A stretch of DNA of 64,000 nt from Hyphomicrobiales bacterium (lineage in GTDB: Bacteria > Pseudomonadota > Alphaproteobacteria > Rhizobiales > Beijerinckiaceae), in assembly GCA_930633525.1 (NCBI GenBank), contig CAKNFP010000001.1:558001-622000 (forward strand), written 5' to 3'. How positions within the stretch are numbered: the first letter of the stretch is position 1; each line of letters starts with the position of its first letter. The notes beneath the pieces were generated by a model. The model was not told the origin of the DNA. It did not search any database and worked only from the letters and a program-made list of their open reading frames with translations. Both the position numbers and the translations under genes were made by a program. Below, piece after piece: positions 1 through 9,526 of the stretch.

Positions 1-880
1 CGCGGCGCAGCAGCAGCCTGCCGTGTCGCGCTCCGTCCCCGCCGACCGGAAGCCGGCCAATGACCATGCGGGCCGCGGGGACATAGATGTCCCCCTCCCG
101 GATCTCGACGTCCGCCATCGTGCCGAGGTGGAGGAATTCGCAGACATCCGGCGAAGCGGGGTCACTGACGAGGCGTTCCGGCGGATCGAGCTGAATGATC
201 TTGCCGGCACGCATCACCGCAACCCGATCCGCCAGCCCGAAGGCTTCGGCGTGGTCGTGCGTCACATAGACTCCGCTGAGGCCGAGTTCGCGGATGAGCG
301 AGGAAATCTCACCGACGAGGGATTCCTTCAGGTCGCGGTCGAGATTGGAAAGGGGTTCGTCAAAGAGGACAAGGCGCGGTTCGGACACAATCGCCCGCGC
401 GATCGACACGCGCTGTTGCTGTCCTCCGGACAGAGATCCCGGCGAGCGGTCGGCAAAGGCCGCAAGGCCTACGCGGCGCAGGGCCTCGCGCGCCCGGCTA
501 TCACGCTCCGCCCGTCCGACGCCGCGCATTTCCAGGGGAAAGCTGACGTTCCGGGCCACGCTGAGATGCGGCCAGAGGGCATAGTCCTGAAACACCATGC
601 CGAGCCCGCGTCTCTCCGGCGGCAGCACCTTGCGGGCATCGGCATCGGCGACGATCTCGCCCCCGATGCGGATGCGCCCTCCCGTTGGCGAGAGCAGCCC
701 GGCGATGAGCTTGAGCAGCGTGGTCTTGCCGCAACCGGAGGGGCCGAGCAACGCCAGGATTTCCGAGCCCCCGACGCTGACGTTGAGACGCTCGAGGATC
801 GTCGCGGACCCGTAGGAAAAGGCGATGCCCTCCGCTTCGAGAGCGGGGAGGGCTATTGTCCTCGGTGGAGATTGAAACAC
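1..880 (-). CDS. ABC transporter ATP-binding protein (PotA/FbpC type), 3' end outside window
   Basis: This is the ATPase subunit of an importer. Reading the minus strand gives a complete nucleotide-binding domain: Walker A GPSGCGKTT (about residues 46-54), Q-loop FQDYALWPHLS, signature LSGGQQQR, Walker B LVLFDEP, and H-loop VYVTHDHAEA. The rest resembles the regulatory C-terminal part of Fe3+/polyamine/2-aminoethylphosphonate importer ATPases. The reading frame stays open through base 1, so the C-terminus and any permease genes lie outside the window. I chose the GTG at 880 because no in-frame ATG lies between the domain and the upstream region; no strong ribosome binding site supports it. 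Substrate cannot be told from the ATPase alone. Confidence 0.85.
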   Translation of the reverse strand, partial: MFQSPPRTIALPALEAEGIAFSYGSATILERLNVSVGGSEILALLGPSGCGKTTLLKLIAGLLSPTGGRIRIGGEIVADADARKVLPPERRGLGMVFQDYALWPHLSVARNVSFPLEMRGVGRAERDSRAREALRRVGLAAFADRSPGSLSGGQQQRVSIARAIVSEPRLVLFDEPLSNLDRDLKESLVGEISSLIRELGLSGVYVTHDHAEAFGLADRVAVMRAGKIIQLDPPERLVSDPASPDVCEFLHLGTMADVEIREGDIYVPAARMVIGRLPVGGDGARHGRLLLRR

Positions 881-1043
881 GGTCTCAAATCGCAGTTGGC
901 AGAATGACGGATTCCCGCGCCGGACTGGACCGCCGTGAGTTCTCGAACCCGCTTCTATGACGCTTGCATGACAGTTCGACGACAGTGGAGAGCGCAAGCG
1001 ACAGGCGCGCGCTCAGGCGTCGAGATCAGAGGGGATGAGGGAG

Positions 1044-1070
1044 GGGTGGCCCCGAAGCTGGGAGCCACCC
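1044..1070 (-). terminator. hairpin downstream of ppk2
   Basis: GGGTGGC pairs with GCCACCC (7 bp) around a 13 nt loop, in the 215 bp between the ppk2 stop and the ABC gene start. There is no T-run, so it may be a weak or Rho-assisted terminator of the leftward operon. Confidence 0.35.
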
Positions 1071-1095
1071 TAAGCTACCCGGTAACCCAGGCTGG

Positions 1096-1995
1096 TCAGT
1101 ACAATTCCGGCACGTACATTTCGGGCGGCACCGGATGGCGGAGGTAGTCGGGATTGCGCACGCGCTCGGGCAGGACGATCTCGGGTTTCGGGACGTCTTC
1201 ATACGGAATCTGACCGAGCAGATGCGCGATGAAGTTGAGCCGGGCTCTTTTCTTGTCGACGGCCTGGACAACCCACCACGGTGCATGGGGCGTATGGGTG
1301 CGTTGCAGCATCTCTTCCTTGGCCCGGGTATAGTCCTCCCAGTGGACGCGGCTCTCCAGATCCATGGGCGACAGCTTCCACTGCTTGAGCGGATCCTCGA
1401 TCCGCATGCGGAAGCGGAATTCCTGCTCCTCGTCGGTGATCGAGAACCAGTACTTGAGCAGGATGATGCCGGACCGCGCGAGCATATGCTCGAAATCCGG
1501 AGCCGAACGGAAGAACTCCTCCAGTTCGTCGGGGGTGCAGAAGCCCATCACGCGCTCGACGCCCGCCCGGTTGTACCAGCTGCGGTCGAACAGAACCATT
1601 TCGCCCGCGGTCGGCAGGTGCGCGACATAGCGCTGGAAATACCACTGGTGGCGTTCACGCTCGGTCGGCGCCGGAAGGGCCACCACACGGCATATGCGTG
1701 GGTTGAGCCGTTGCGTAACCCGCTTGATCGCGCCGCCCTTGCCGGCGGAGTCGCGTCCCTCGAAGAGAATAACGACCTTCAGCTTCTTGTGCTGGACCCA
1801 GTCCTGCAGCCGGATGAGCTCATGCTGGAGCCTGAAGAGTTCCCGGAAATAGATCCGGCGATCCAGCATCGGACCGGCAGGCGACATGCCTTCCGCGACC
1901 AGGTCGTCCAGCCGATCCTCTTCGAGCTGCATCTCCAGCTCTTCGTCGAAACTGTCAGCGATCTCGGCTTTAATCCGGTCCAGATCGGAAGGCAT
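1096..1995 (-). CDS. ppk2: polyphosphate kinase 2
   Basis: PPK2 family kinase (299 aa, usual length for the one-domain form) that transfers phosphate between polyphosphate and nucleotides in the cytoplasm. Visible family motifs are the Walker A loop EGRDSAGKGG (about residues 79-88), the Walker B segment VLFDRSWYNR (Asp about 137) and an Arg-rich lid following RVTQRL. It is the last gene of a leftward operon, 30 bp after ackA. The company of acetate kinase and phosphotransacetylase suggests a shared role in acyl-phosphate and polyphosphate energy balance. Class I versus II (direction preference) cannot be decided by eye. Confidence 0.93.
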   Translation of the reverse strand: MPSDLDRIKAEIADSFDEELEMQLEEDRLDDLVAEGMSPAGPMLDRRIYFRELFRLQHELIRLQDWVQHKKLKVVILFEGRDSAGKGGAIKRVTQRLNPRICRVVALPAPTERERHQWYFQRYVAHLPTAGEMVLFDRSWYNRAGVERVMGFCTPDELEEFFRSAPDFEHMLARSGIILLKYWFSITDEEQEFRFRMRIEDPLKQWKLSPMDLESRVHWEDYTRAKEEMLQRTHTPHAPWWVVQAVDKKRARLNFIAHLLGQIPYEDVPKPEIVLPERVRNPDYLRHPVPPEMYVPELY

Positions 1996-2025
1996 TGATA
2001 TGTCCTGTTGGTGTTGAAGATCAAT

Positions 2026-3240
2026 TCAGGCGTGGGCATCCACGCGCCGCGTGAGGGCCTGTTGCGCGCGCAGCTGCCAGGCCGTGTGCCGCGCGATCAT
2101 CAGCTCTTCGTTGGTGCGAATGATGAAGGCCCGGACCCGCGAGCGCTCGGACGAAATCACGTCAGCGCCCTCACGGTTGCGGTCGAGATCGAGCTCGATC
2201 CCGATCCACTCCATTGCCTCCAGCGTGCATTCACGGATCAGGCGTGAATTCTCACCGATCCCGCCGCAGAAGACAATGGCGTCGAGGCCACCGAGCACGG
2301 CCGCCATGCCGCCGATCTCGCGCCGCACCCGGAAGACGAAATAGTCGATCGCCTGTTTGGCATGCGGATCGTCGGAAGCCTCCAGATCGCGCATGTCATT
2401 GGAGATGCCGGACAGCCCCTTGAGACCGGATGAATGATAGAGAAGGTCGGAAATCGCCTTGGCGTCCATGCCCTTCTGGTCCATCAGATAGAGCAGCACG
2501 CCGGGGTCGATCTGTCCGGGACGTGTGCCCATCGGCAGTCCGTCGAGCGCCGAGAAGCCCATGGTGGAGGCAATCGACGCGCCGTTGCGGATGGCGCACA
2601 TCGATGCGCCGGAGCCGAGATGACAGATGATGACCCGGCCCTTTGCGTGGAACGGGGCAATCTCTCCAAGCTTGTCCGTGACATATTCGTAGGACAAGCC
2701 GTGGAAGCCGTAGCGGCGCAAGCCCTCGTCGTAATAGGAGCGGGGCAGGGCGAAGGCGTCGTTGACGAAGGGGTGGGCGCGGTGGAAGGCGGTGTCGAAG
2801 CAGGCCACCTGCGGCACGCCCGGGAAGGCGGCCCGCGCCGCGCTGATGCCGGACAGATTGTGTGGCTGATGCAGCGGTGCGAGCGGTGTCAGGTCCGCAA
2901 GCTCCCCCAAAATCTCGTCATCGACAATGGTGGGGGCTGAATAGGCCAGCCCCCCGTGGACGACCCGGTGCCCCACCGCGGCGATCACGGCTTTCGGGAA
3001 CGCGCCCGCCAGAGCCTGCAGCACCGTGTCGAGCGCGCCGTGATGGTCCGCGACGAACCGCTCTCCCTCGAGCGGGTCTGACAGGACCTTCTCCCCAACG
3101 CCGTTCTTCACCGTGAGATGCGGGTCCGTGCCAAGGCCGTCGAGCGAGCCGATGGCGACGCAATCCAGAGCGCCGGCCGTGAAGAGCGCGAATTTCAGGG
3201 AAGAGGAGCCGGCATTGATGGTGAGGATATGCTCTGCCAT
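2026..3240 (-). CDS. ackA: acetate kinase
   Basis: Acetate kinase (404 aa): acetyl phosphate + ADP to acetate + ATP, cytoplasmic. The N-terminal ASKHA phosphate loop TINAGSSSLKF, the substrate-site segment VGHRVVHGG, FDTAFH, HLGSGAS and the C-terminal ATP-site loop CGGIGENS are all present. The gene starts 8 bp after the stop of the MaoC-Pta fusion gene, so the two enzymes that make and use acetyl phosphate are translated from one message. An ack-pta operon controlled by PhoB under phosphate limitation is known from Sinorhizobium meliloti; no clear Pho box was found here. Confidence 0.95.
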   Translation of the reverse strand: MAEHILTINAGSSSLKFALFTAGALDCVAIGSLDGLGTDPHLTVKNGVGEKVLSDPLEGERFVADHHGALDTVLQALAGAFPKAVIAAVGHRVVHGGLAYSAPTIVDDEILGELADLTPLAPLHQPHNLSGISAARAAFPGVPQVACFDTAFHRAHPFVNDAFALPRSYYDEGLRRYGFHGLSYEYVTDKLGEIAPFHAKGRVIICHLGSGASMCAIRNGASIASTMGFSALDGLPMGTRPGQIDPGVLLYLMDQKGMDAKAISDLLYHSSGLKGLSGISNDMRDLEASDDPHAKQAIDYFVFRVRREIGGMAAVLGGLDAIVFCGGIGENSRLIRECTLEAMEWIGIELDLDRNREGADVISSERSRVRAFIIRTNEELMIARHTAWQLRAQQALTRRVDAHA

Positions 3241-3248
3241 GGGGGCAC

Positions 3249-4676
3249 CTATTCCGCGGCCTGGGGGAGCGCGGCGTCGCCGAGCGCTTCACCGGTCTGG
3301 CGCCAATGGTCGTAGAGCTGCGCAACAGCGCAGGAGGCGAGGCGTGCCTTGTCGTTGTCGGCGCGCGAGGTCAGCATGATCGGGGCTTTCGCGCCGACGA
3401 CGAGGCCGGCGGCCTCGGCCCGGGCGACGAAGGTGAGCTGCTTGGCGAGCATGTTGCCGGCTTCGAGATTGGGCACGATCAGCACATCGGCCTGGCCGGC
3501 GACGGAGGAGACGATGCCCTTCGTCCGCGCGGCGTCGAGATCGACGGCGTTGTCCATGGCGAGCGGGCCGTCCACCAGCGCGCCTTTGATCTGGCCGCGG
3601 TCGGCCATCTTGGCGAGCGCCGCCGCCTCCAGCGTTGACGGCATGTTGACGTTCACGGTCTCCACAGCGGCGAGAATGCCGACCTTCGGCTTGGCGAGGC
3701 CGCAGGCGAGTGCGAGATCGATGGCGTTCTGGACGATATCGACCTTCGTCGTGAGATCGGGCGCGATGTTGATCGCGGCGTCGGAAATGAAGAGGAGGTT
3801 CGGCCGGGTCGGCGCGTCCATGACGAAGACATGGCTGATACGCCTGTTACCCCTCAGGCCGCCTTCCTTCTTGACGACCTGCGCGAGCAGTTCGTCGGAA
3901 TGCACATTGCCCTTCATCACGGCGCGCGCATCACGCGCATTGACCATGGCGACAGCCTTTCGCGCGGCTTCGCCGTGGTCGGCGACATCGACCAGCTGGA
4001 GCTTCGCGATGTCCGCCTCAAGATTGTCGGCGGCACGCAGAATGGCGTCGCGCGCCCCGATCAGGATAGGATCGATCAGCCCCTCGCGCATCGACAGAAG
4101 GGCGCCGCCGAGCGAATTGGCGTCGTCGGGCACGACGATCGCGGTCGGCATCGGCGGCAACTGCCGGCAGCGGGCAACCAGCGCGCTGAAATGATCGTGC
4201 TGATCGAGCAGCAGCAGCGGCAGGTCCTGCTTCTCGAGCACGATGGTATGGGTTGGTGCCTCGACCTCCGCGATGCCCTCCAGCACGAGCGTGCCGTCGG
4301 CCTTTTCGACGCGGGTCTCGAAGACGGCATGCGGCGCATCGCGCTTTTCCAGGCAGCGCACGGAAACCTTCAGGCGGTCTCCGAGCAGGGCGCGGCCATG
4401 AAAACGGAAGGTCTGGCCGTTGTAGAGCGTGCCGGCTCCCGGAAGGATGGTGCCCAGAACCGACGATACCAGCGAGCCGACCCAGAGGGAGGGCGCCACC
4501 GTATCGCAGGTACCGTCATGGTCGAGATCCACGCCCGGCATATGCACCGGGTTGGTGTTGCCGGAGGCGTGCGCGAAAATATAGAGGTCGTTGGCGGTGA
4601 CGGGACGCTCGATGCTCGCCGTCTGCCCGACGGCGAGTTCATCGAAGGTGGTATTCCGATGCGACAATGCGCTCAT
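3249..4676 (-). CDS. bifunctional MaoC-like enoyl-CoA hydratase / phosphate acetyltransferase
   Basis: A 475 aa fusion. Residues about 1-150 form a MaoC-type hot-dog hydratase domain (FAHASGNTNPVH is the hydratase catalytic Asp/His-type segment). Residues about 165-470 form a phosphate acetyl/butyryltransferase domain (VPDDANSLGGA, MKGNVHSDELL, GALVDGPLAMDNA, VIVPN-like LIVPNLEAGNML). Such fusions are common in Rhizobiales and are annotated as a bifunctional hydratase/Pta. It converts an acyl-CoA to acyl phosphate for AckA. It is the second gene of the operon, 40 bp after the DUF3141 gene. Confidence 0.9.
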   Translation of the reverse strand: MSALSHRNTTFDELAVGQTASIERPVTANDLYIFAHASGNTNPVHMPGVDLDHDGTCDTVAPSLWVGSLVSSVLGTILPGAGTLYNGQTFRFHGRALLGDRLKVSVRCLEKRDAPHAVFETRVEKADGTLVLEGIAEVEAPTHTIVLEKQDLPLLLLDQHDHFSALVARCRQLPPMPTAIVVPDDANSLGGALLSMREGLIDPILIGARDAILRAADNLEADIAKLQLVDVADHGEAARKAVAMVNARDARAVMKGNVHSDELLAQVVKKEGGLRGNRRISHVFVMDAPTRPNLLFISDAAINIAPDLTTKVDIVQNAIDLALACGLAKPKVGILAAVETVNVNMPSTLEAAALAKMADRGQIKGALVDGPLAMDNAVDLDAARTKGIVSSVAGQADVLIVPNLEAGNMLAKQLTFVARAEAAGLVVGAKAPIMLTSRADNDKARLASCAVAQLYDHWRQTGEALGDAALPQAAE

Positions 4677-4716
4677 CGTCTACGCTCCTGTGCGGGATCA
4701 GCTCACGTTGCGGGGA

Positions 4717-6993
4717 CTACGCGGCCTGTTCGGCCGCATCGCTCGTCCCGGCCGCTGTCGGATGGCGCCCGAGCATCGCTTCGAACTCGCGGTAGAGCGC
4801 CAGCGCGTTGGGATGCATCGTCTCCACGGGGCCGGCCACACGCATCACCAGATCAAGCGCGCGCTCGCGCTCTTCGGGGGTGTCGAGCAGTTTCGGCAGG
4901 CTGGCCTTGGCTTTGTCCGGCGCGAACTGAACGATGAGCGCCTGTTCGTGGATGAGCCTGGCGCGCCCCGCCTCGTCCATCGTCGAAAACGGTTGTTCGG
5001 TAGCGAAGACCTGCAATTCCCGCTCAAGCCTGGACCGGCGGACGTAGCCGCGCGCGCGCGACAGCAACTCAAGCATCCGCACCATGCCTTCAGCCTCCGT
5101 GCCCTGCTCGATGCGATCGAGCGCGGAGCGCACGTCGGGAAGCATCAGAAGGTTTTCGGCTGTGGCCTGCTCGCGCCCGGCAAGGCCCTGCTTGCCGATC
5201 AACTGCATCGGCAGCGAGCCGTAGATCGCATGGAATGCGATTTCCTGCAGCGCGTCCCGGACGTCCCGGTAAAGATCGAGGTTCTGCGCGATCGTATCCG
5301 ACATCAGCCGTTCCCAGACGAGGAACGGGTTGCTGGCCGCTGCCGGCCGGCGGTCGGCATGGATCTGATCGGCCAGCACCGCGACAGGCGCGACGAGCGG
5401 GTTGCGATCGGACACCAGTGAACGCTCCAGCCGCAGTGGCCGGGTCTTGAAGAATTCCTTGGCGGTATCCCCGGTGACAAGCGCCTGGACGAACGGGCGC
5501 GCGAAGTTCTCATAAACCGCAGCGCCAACCTCCGAAACCTTGGCCACGGCCGCGAACATGGCCTCGTCGCCGCGTCCGTCGTCGAGCTTGAGGATGTCCT
5601 CGACGGTGCGCGGCGCGAATTTGATGTGCAGCCGGTCGTCGCCTTGCTCCAGTTCCATTTCATAAAGGCCAGGAGGCAAGGCCTCGATGGCCCGCATCGC
5701 ATCGGTAATCGCGTCATGTTCACGTCCGGCGACCTTCGCGGAGACGAAGATGCCGAGATGGCCGATCGATTCATGGAGCAGATAGACGATCCGCTGGCCG
5801 CGCGCCTTGATCTCGTTGACGTCGTGGAAGGTGTCGGAGATCCAGTTCAGAGCCTGCTCGGGCGGCGTGATATTGTCACCATGCGAGGCGAAAACGACAA
5901 TCGGCGAGCGGATGTTCTTCAAGTCTATGCGCTCATCGCCGAAATAGGCCTGGCCGTAGGACAGCCGGTTTCCGACGAACAAATTCTCGATGATCCAGCG
6001 GATCTCTTCTTCGTTCATCATGAAGAAACCACCCCACCAGCGCTCGAACTCGAGGAAGCGCTCCGCCTCGGAATCGACCTTGGCGTAAAGGTTGTAGAGC
6101 TTCTTCCAGTACGTATTGGCCGGGTTGAGCGTCTCGAAGTTCTGCACCAAAAGGGACCCGTCGAACACGCCATTGCCGAGGTCGGCCATCAGCATGGCTG
6201 ACCAGACGCCGCCAACACGCCCGCCGAGGTAGCGCATGGGATTGCGGCCGCTGGTACCGGCCCAATAGGCCATCGGCGCGCCATTGATGGTTATGGGGCC
6301 GGTCTTGTCCGGATGGGCGGCGGCGAGCAGCATGCAGCCCCAGCCGCCCTGGCAGTTGCCGATGATGACCGGCTTCTCGCCATGGGGGTGGCGGCGCCGG
6401 ATCTCGTCGAGGAAGGCTGCCTCGGCCTCACGCACGTCCGCCAAAGTCTGGCCGGGCTCCGGCCATTGCCGGAAGACCACGAAATAGACGGCGTGCCCTT
6501 GCTGGAAGGCCTCCCCGACCTGGCTCTCGGGCTTGAAGCCGCCGATGCCAGCGCCATGGCCGGCGCGCGGATCGACGATCATGAAGGGCCGGCGCTTTGG
6601 ATCGATGGTCACACCCGCGGGAGGCGTGATCACGACCAGCGAATAGTTCACGGGTTTGGGCAGGGTGCGGCCGTCGAGCACCGTCTCATAGGCGAAGTCC
6701 AGCACCGGGGGAATGTTGTTGTCGCTATGCTCGTTGAAGGCGTTACCCCGCCGGCGCAAGACATCGAGAACGAGGATCGAGCGCTGCGCTGCATCGACGG
6801 CGTAGTCCGTCCACGCATTCCAGGGCGCGCCGGCGACGGCGGCCAGCGCCTCCGAGGTCTTCGCGGAGCGCTCGCCGGCTAGCGTGATCTGCTCGCCGGT
6901 CATGCGCTTCGCATGGTCGAACCAGATACGCGAGAGGGCGGTCGCGTTCTCCAACTGATTGGCGAACGCCTTGTTCACAGCTTCAGAGCTCAT
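4717..6993 (-). CDS. DUF3141 protein (polyhydroxyalkanoate synthase-like alpha/beta hydrolase)
   Basis: 758 aa protein whose central part is an alpha/beta hydrolase related to PHA synthase/depolymerase: VIIGNCQGGWGCM (nucleophile elbow G-x-C-x-G with Cys, as in PhaC), then FASHGDNITPPEQAL (Asp loop) and ESIGHLGIF (His loop). The N-terminal ~100 residues (AFANQLENATALSRIWFDHAKRM) look like a phasin-type helical region. I start at the ATG at 6993 (MSSEAV) because AGGACCGG precedes it; an upstream start at 7140 would add 49 atypical Cys/Arg-rich residues. First gene of the leftward operon, so the operon as a whole probably concerns PHA or acyl-CoA metabolism. Catalytic activity is inferred only. 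Confidence 0.85.
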   Translation of the reverse strand: MSSEAVNKAFANQLENATALSRIWFDHAKRMTGEQITLAGERSAKTSEALAAVAGAPWNAWTDYAVDAAQRSILVLDVLRRRGNAFNEHSDNNIPPVLDFAYETVLDGRTLPKPVNYSLVVITPPAGVTIDPKRRPFMIVDPRAGHGAGIGGFKPESQVGEAFQQGHAVYFVVFRQWPEPGQTLADVREAEAAFLDEIRRRHPHGEKPVIIGNCQGGWGCMLLAAAHPDKTGPITINGAPMAYWAGTSGRNPMRYLGGRVGGVWSAMLMADLGNGVFDGSLLVQNFETLNPANTYWKKLYNLYAKVDSEAERFLEFERWWGGFFMMNEEEIRWIIENLFVGNRLSYGQAYFGDERIDLKNIRSPIVVFASHGDNITPPEQALNWISDTFHDVNEIKARGQRIVYLLHESIGHLGIFVSAKVAGREHDAITDAMRAIEALPPGLYEMELEQGDDRLHIKFAPRTVEDILKLDDGRGDEAMFAAVAKVSEVGAAVYENFARPFVQALVTGDTAKEFFKTRPLRLERSLVSDRNPLVAPVAVLADQIHADRRPAAASNPFLVWERLMSDTIAQNLDLYRDVRDALQEIAFHAIYGSLPMQLIGKQGLAGREQATAENLLMLPDVRSALDRIEQGTEAEGMVRMLELLSRARGYVRRSRLERELQVFATEQPFSTMDEAGRARLIHEQALIVQFAPDKAKASLPKLLDTPEERERALDLVMRVAGPVETMHPNALALYREFEAMLGRHPTAAGTSDAAEQAA

Positions 6994-7234
6994 GGGTGTC
7001 CCGGTCCTGCGATATCTGGCCTTGCCGCTGTCGAGCCGGGCCTCTCGGCGGGAACACATCGCGCAAACGCGAGGCCCCGCGTGATCGGCGATCTGCGCGT
7101 CAGTCGGCTGCGATGGTGCGAGATGCGTCATCCCCCGCATTGCGCCACAATATCCACATTCCCAATGACGGAGCGATGAAGGTCAGCCAAAGAAAAGATG
7201 ACGCTGGGAGGTGCCCAATATATTCCCGGTGTCA

Positions 7235-7250
7235 TGTCACAGATCTGACA
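7235..7250. promoter_or_regulatory. inverted repeat TGTCA-N6-TGACA between divergent genes
   Basis: A short inverted repeat in the 322 bp region between the DUF3141 operon and the hydroxyacyl-CoA dehydrogenase gene, which diverge. It could be an operator serving both; no regulator can be named. It matches a Pho box poorly. Confidence 0.3.
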
Positions 7251-7315
7251 AGAGGATCGTCGACACAGGTGTTGCAGCGCGGGATGCGTGGCGAACAGCC
7301 TCAAGGAGGGCTCTC

Positions 7316-8191
7316 ATGTCGACGGGCGAGTCTCATACGAGCAAATCCAGTATTGGCGTCGTCGGTGCAGGGACCATGGGCAACGGCATCGCGCAGCTGT
7401 TCGCTGCTGCCGGCCACCCCGTGATCATGCGGGACCTCAAGCCGGAATTTCTCGACCGCGGCATGACGACCATTGCCCGCAGCCTTGAGCGGCTGGTGGT
7501 GAAGGAGAAGCTGAGCGCCGCTGAACGCGACGCGACGCTTGCCCGTATCAGACCGACAACAGATTTGGCCGAGTTGGCCGGTTGCACAGTCGTGATTGAG
7601 GCTGTGCTGGAAGACTATGACGTGAAGGCAAGGCTCTTGCGCGAGCTGGACGATATCTGCGACAGCGAGGCGATCTTTGCCACCAACACGTCCTCGATCG
7701 CGGTGACAAGGCTCGCGGCGGCATCGCGAAATCCCAGCCGTGTCGTCGGGATGCATTTCTTTAATCCCGTCCCGCTGATGCAACTCGTCGAGATCATTCG
7801 CGCCCTCCAGACAAGCGATGCCACCTGTGACAGAATCGTCGACCTGACCGCATCACTTGGCAAAACGGCGCGCGTTTCCAAGGATAGCTACGGCTTCGTG
7901 GTCAACCGCGTCCTCGTGCCGATGATCAACGAAGCCATCAATTGTGTGCATGAGGGCGTCGCCTCGGTCGAGGATGTCGACGTGATGATGAAGCTCGGCG
8001 CCAACCATCCCATGGGACCGCTCGCCCTCGCCGACCTTATCGGGCTCGATGTCGTGCGCAACATCATGGACACGTTGTATGAAGGTTTCAACGACCCGAA
8101 ATTCCGGCCGAGCCCGCTATTGAAGCAGATGTGCGACGCGGGCTTTCTGGGACGCAAGACCGGCCGTGGATTTTATCATTACGATAAGTAA
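7316..8191 (+). CDS. 3-hydroxybutyryl/3-hydroxyacyl-CoA dehydrogenase
   Basis: NAD-dependent 3-hydroxyacyl-CoA dehydrogenase (291 aa), oxidising L-3-hydroxyacyl-CoA to the 3-keto form in fatty acid or butyrate metabolism. The Rossmann loop GVVGAGTMGNGIAQ is near residue 13, the catalytic His lies in MHFFNPVPLM, and the C-terminal domain begins GFVVNRVLVPMINEA. I start at the ATG at 7316 because AAGGAGGG ends 5 bp before it; the frame is open further upstream to 7211 but that extension is not conserved-looking. It diverges from the PHA-like operon, which fits a shared acyl-CoA function. Confidence 0.93.
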   Translation: MSTGESHTSKSSIGVVGAGTMGNGIAQLFAAAGHPVIMRDLKPEFLDRGMTTIARSLERLVVKEKLSAAERDATLARIRPTTDLAELAGCTVVIEAVLEDYDVKARLLRELDDICDSEAIFATNTSSIAVTRLAAASRNPSRVVGMHFFNPVPLMQLVEIIRALQTSDATCDRIVDLTASLGKTARVSKDSYGFVVNRVLVPMINEAINCVHEGVASVEDVDVMMKLGANHPMGPLALADLIGLDVVRNIMDTLYEGFNDPKFRPSPLLKQMCDAGFLGRKTGRGFYHYDK

Positions 8192-8317
8192 TGAATGGAG
8201 ATGAATAACGATCATATTGGCGGCGCCGCGCTCGGGCGGCGGCGCATGAGGCCTTTTAAATTCCTCCATGCGCGAGATTTGGCGACATACATTCTTCTAT
8301 CGCATTCCGGCGCCTGC

Positions 8318-8338
8318 GCCGCCGCATATTGCGGCGGC
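8318..8338. terminator. GC-rich hairpin between convergent genes
   Basis: GCCGCCGCA-TAT-TGCGGCGGC is a perfect 9 bp stem between the convergent dehydrogenase and AraC genes. It sits where a bidirectional terminator would be expected but has no T-run on either side. Confidence 0.4.
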
Positions 8339-8354
8339 ACGAACCTCGTTCCGC

Positions 8355-9230
8355 TCAAGGGTGATGTGGCCTTGCACGCGAGGCGTGCTTGCGCATGTAG
8401 GCTTGCGGGCTCAGTCCCATTTCGATGCGGAACGCGTATACGAAGGCCGAGGTCGAGCCATATCCAAGCTCCATGGCGGCCTGCGTCACCCCCATGCCGC
8501 CTCCGAGAAGTTCGATCGATCTGAACAGGCGCAAGCGCCGTCGCCATGAGCGCAGGCTCATCCCCAACTCCGCCTCGAAACGGCGGGCCAGGGTCCTTGG
8601 CGAGATGCGCAGCTCCTGTCCCCATTCTTCGGGGCTTCGCCCGTCTGACGGATTGAGATAGAGAGCCTCGCACAGCACGGACAGAGGCTCCGTGCGCGGC
8701 CAGGGGAAGGCTGTGGGCAAGGGACGCGCCCGCCGGAGCTGGTCAAGTATCAACGCCGTGACGCGCCCTGCGTAACCATCCGAGGGGTCCTCATCCGCGA
8801 TTGCCGTCGCCTCGATGATCAAGGCCTGCAGCAAGGGCGACACACCGAATACCGTTGGCGCGGCCGGTAAGCCCACACCGGCCTCGTGGGCAATCCAGAG
8901 ACTGCGGAACTCGGCACCGAGAAGCGAGCCAACGCGGTGGCGTATCCCGGTGGCCAGCCAGACGGCCTGATCAGGCGAGACGACGAACGAACGCCCCTCG
9001 GCATAGACCGTCAAAACTCCCGAAATGGCGTAGACCAACTGGTTCCATCGGTGCGAATGCTCGGGGAAAAAGTGGCGCTCGGGAATGATCTGCGCGCGTA
9101 TGGTCATCGGCGCGGGAGGCAGGGCGCTTGGCGGTGCCGCAATCGGTATCCACGTCATGCGCAATAACCTCCAGCATGGCAGGTAATCGATATAGCGTGT
9201 CACCTCATCGAGATACAGCCACTCTGCCAT
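8355..9230 (-). CDS. AraC-family transcriptional regulator with cupin sensor domain
   Basis: 291 aa. The N-terminal half is an AraC-type cupin (HFFPEHSHRWNQLVYAISG, then VVSPDQAVWLATGIRHRVG). The C-terminal ~100 residues hold two helix-turn-helix units, RISPRTLARRFEAELG and GVTQAAMELGYGSTSAFVYAFR, with the family's ending. Such proteins often control a neighbouring transporter, and the MFS gene at 9527 is divergent with a 296 bp gap, but that link is inference. No ligand can be assigned. Confidence 0.9.
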   Translation of the reverse strand: MAEWLYLDEVTRYIDYLPCWRLLRMTWIPIAAPPSALPPAPMTIRAQIIPERHFFPEHSHRWNQLVYAISGVLTVYAEGRSFVVSPDQAVWLATGIRHRVGSLLGAEFRSLWIAHEAGVGLPAAPTVFGVSPLLQALIIEATAIADEDPSDGYAGRVTALILDQLRRARPLPTAFPWPRTEPLSVLCEALYLNPSDGRSPEEWGQELRISPRTLARRFEAELGMSLRSWRRRLRLFRSIELLGGGMGVTQAAMELGYGSTSAFVYAFRIEMGLSPQAYMRKHASRARPHHP

Positions 9231-9526
9231 GGGCTAAGTATGACGGGAGCGGAGCCTTCGGCTGCCCGCCGCCGAGCGCGGATCGTCGCGAAGGAGAGCC
9301 AACTATCACGCCCCTCGACTGCCGCAATCCGCCTCTTTCGATCGCTCTGGAGTTGGCTGCCGGGCGCGACCACCCGCAATTGTCGATCGCAGCCACGGCG
9401 CGCGCATGCGCCCGAAGGCAAGCCATTGTGCTGAGCGGAAACAGGGCCTGTCCCTGATGCGGAGCGGACAAACCGACCACGCCTGCGCTCTCCGCTCGAT
9501 CCATCACCCCAACGTCTGAAGTCCCG

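Noticed and set aside
23..907. Long plus-strand ORF of 294 codons at the left edge
   Set aside because: It is the antisense shadow of the ABC transporter ATPase, whose minus-strand frame contains all Walker and signature motifs.
1135..1998. 287-codon plus-strand ORF
   Set aside because: Antisense shadow of ppk2; no family resemblance.
7235..7250. Pho box before the ack-pta-ppk2 operon
   Set aside because: The spacing and sequence match the CTGTCAT-N4-CTGTCAT pattern poorly; it reads better as a simple inverted repeat.
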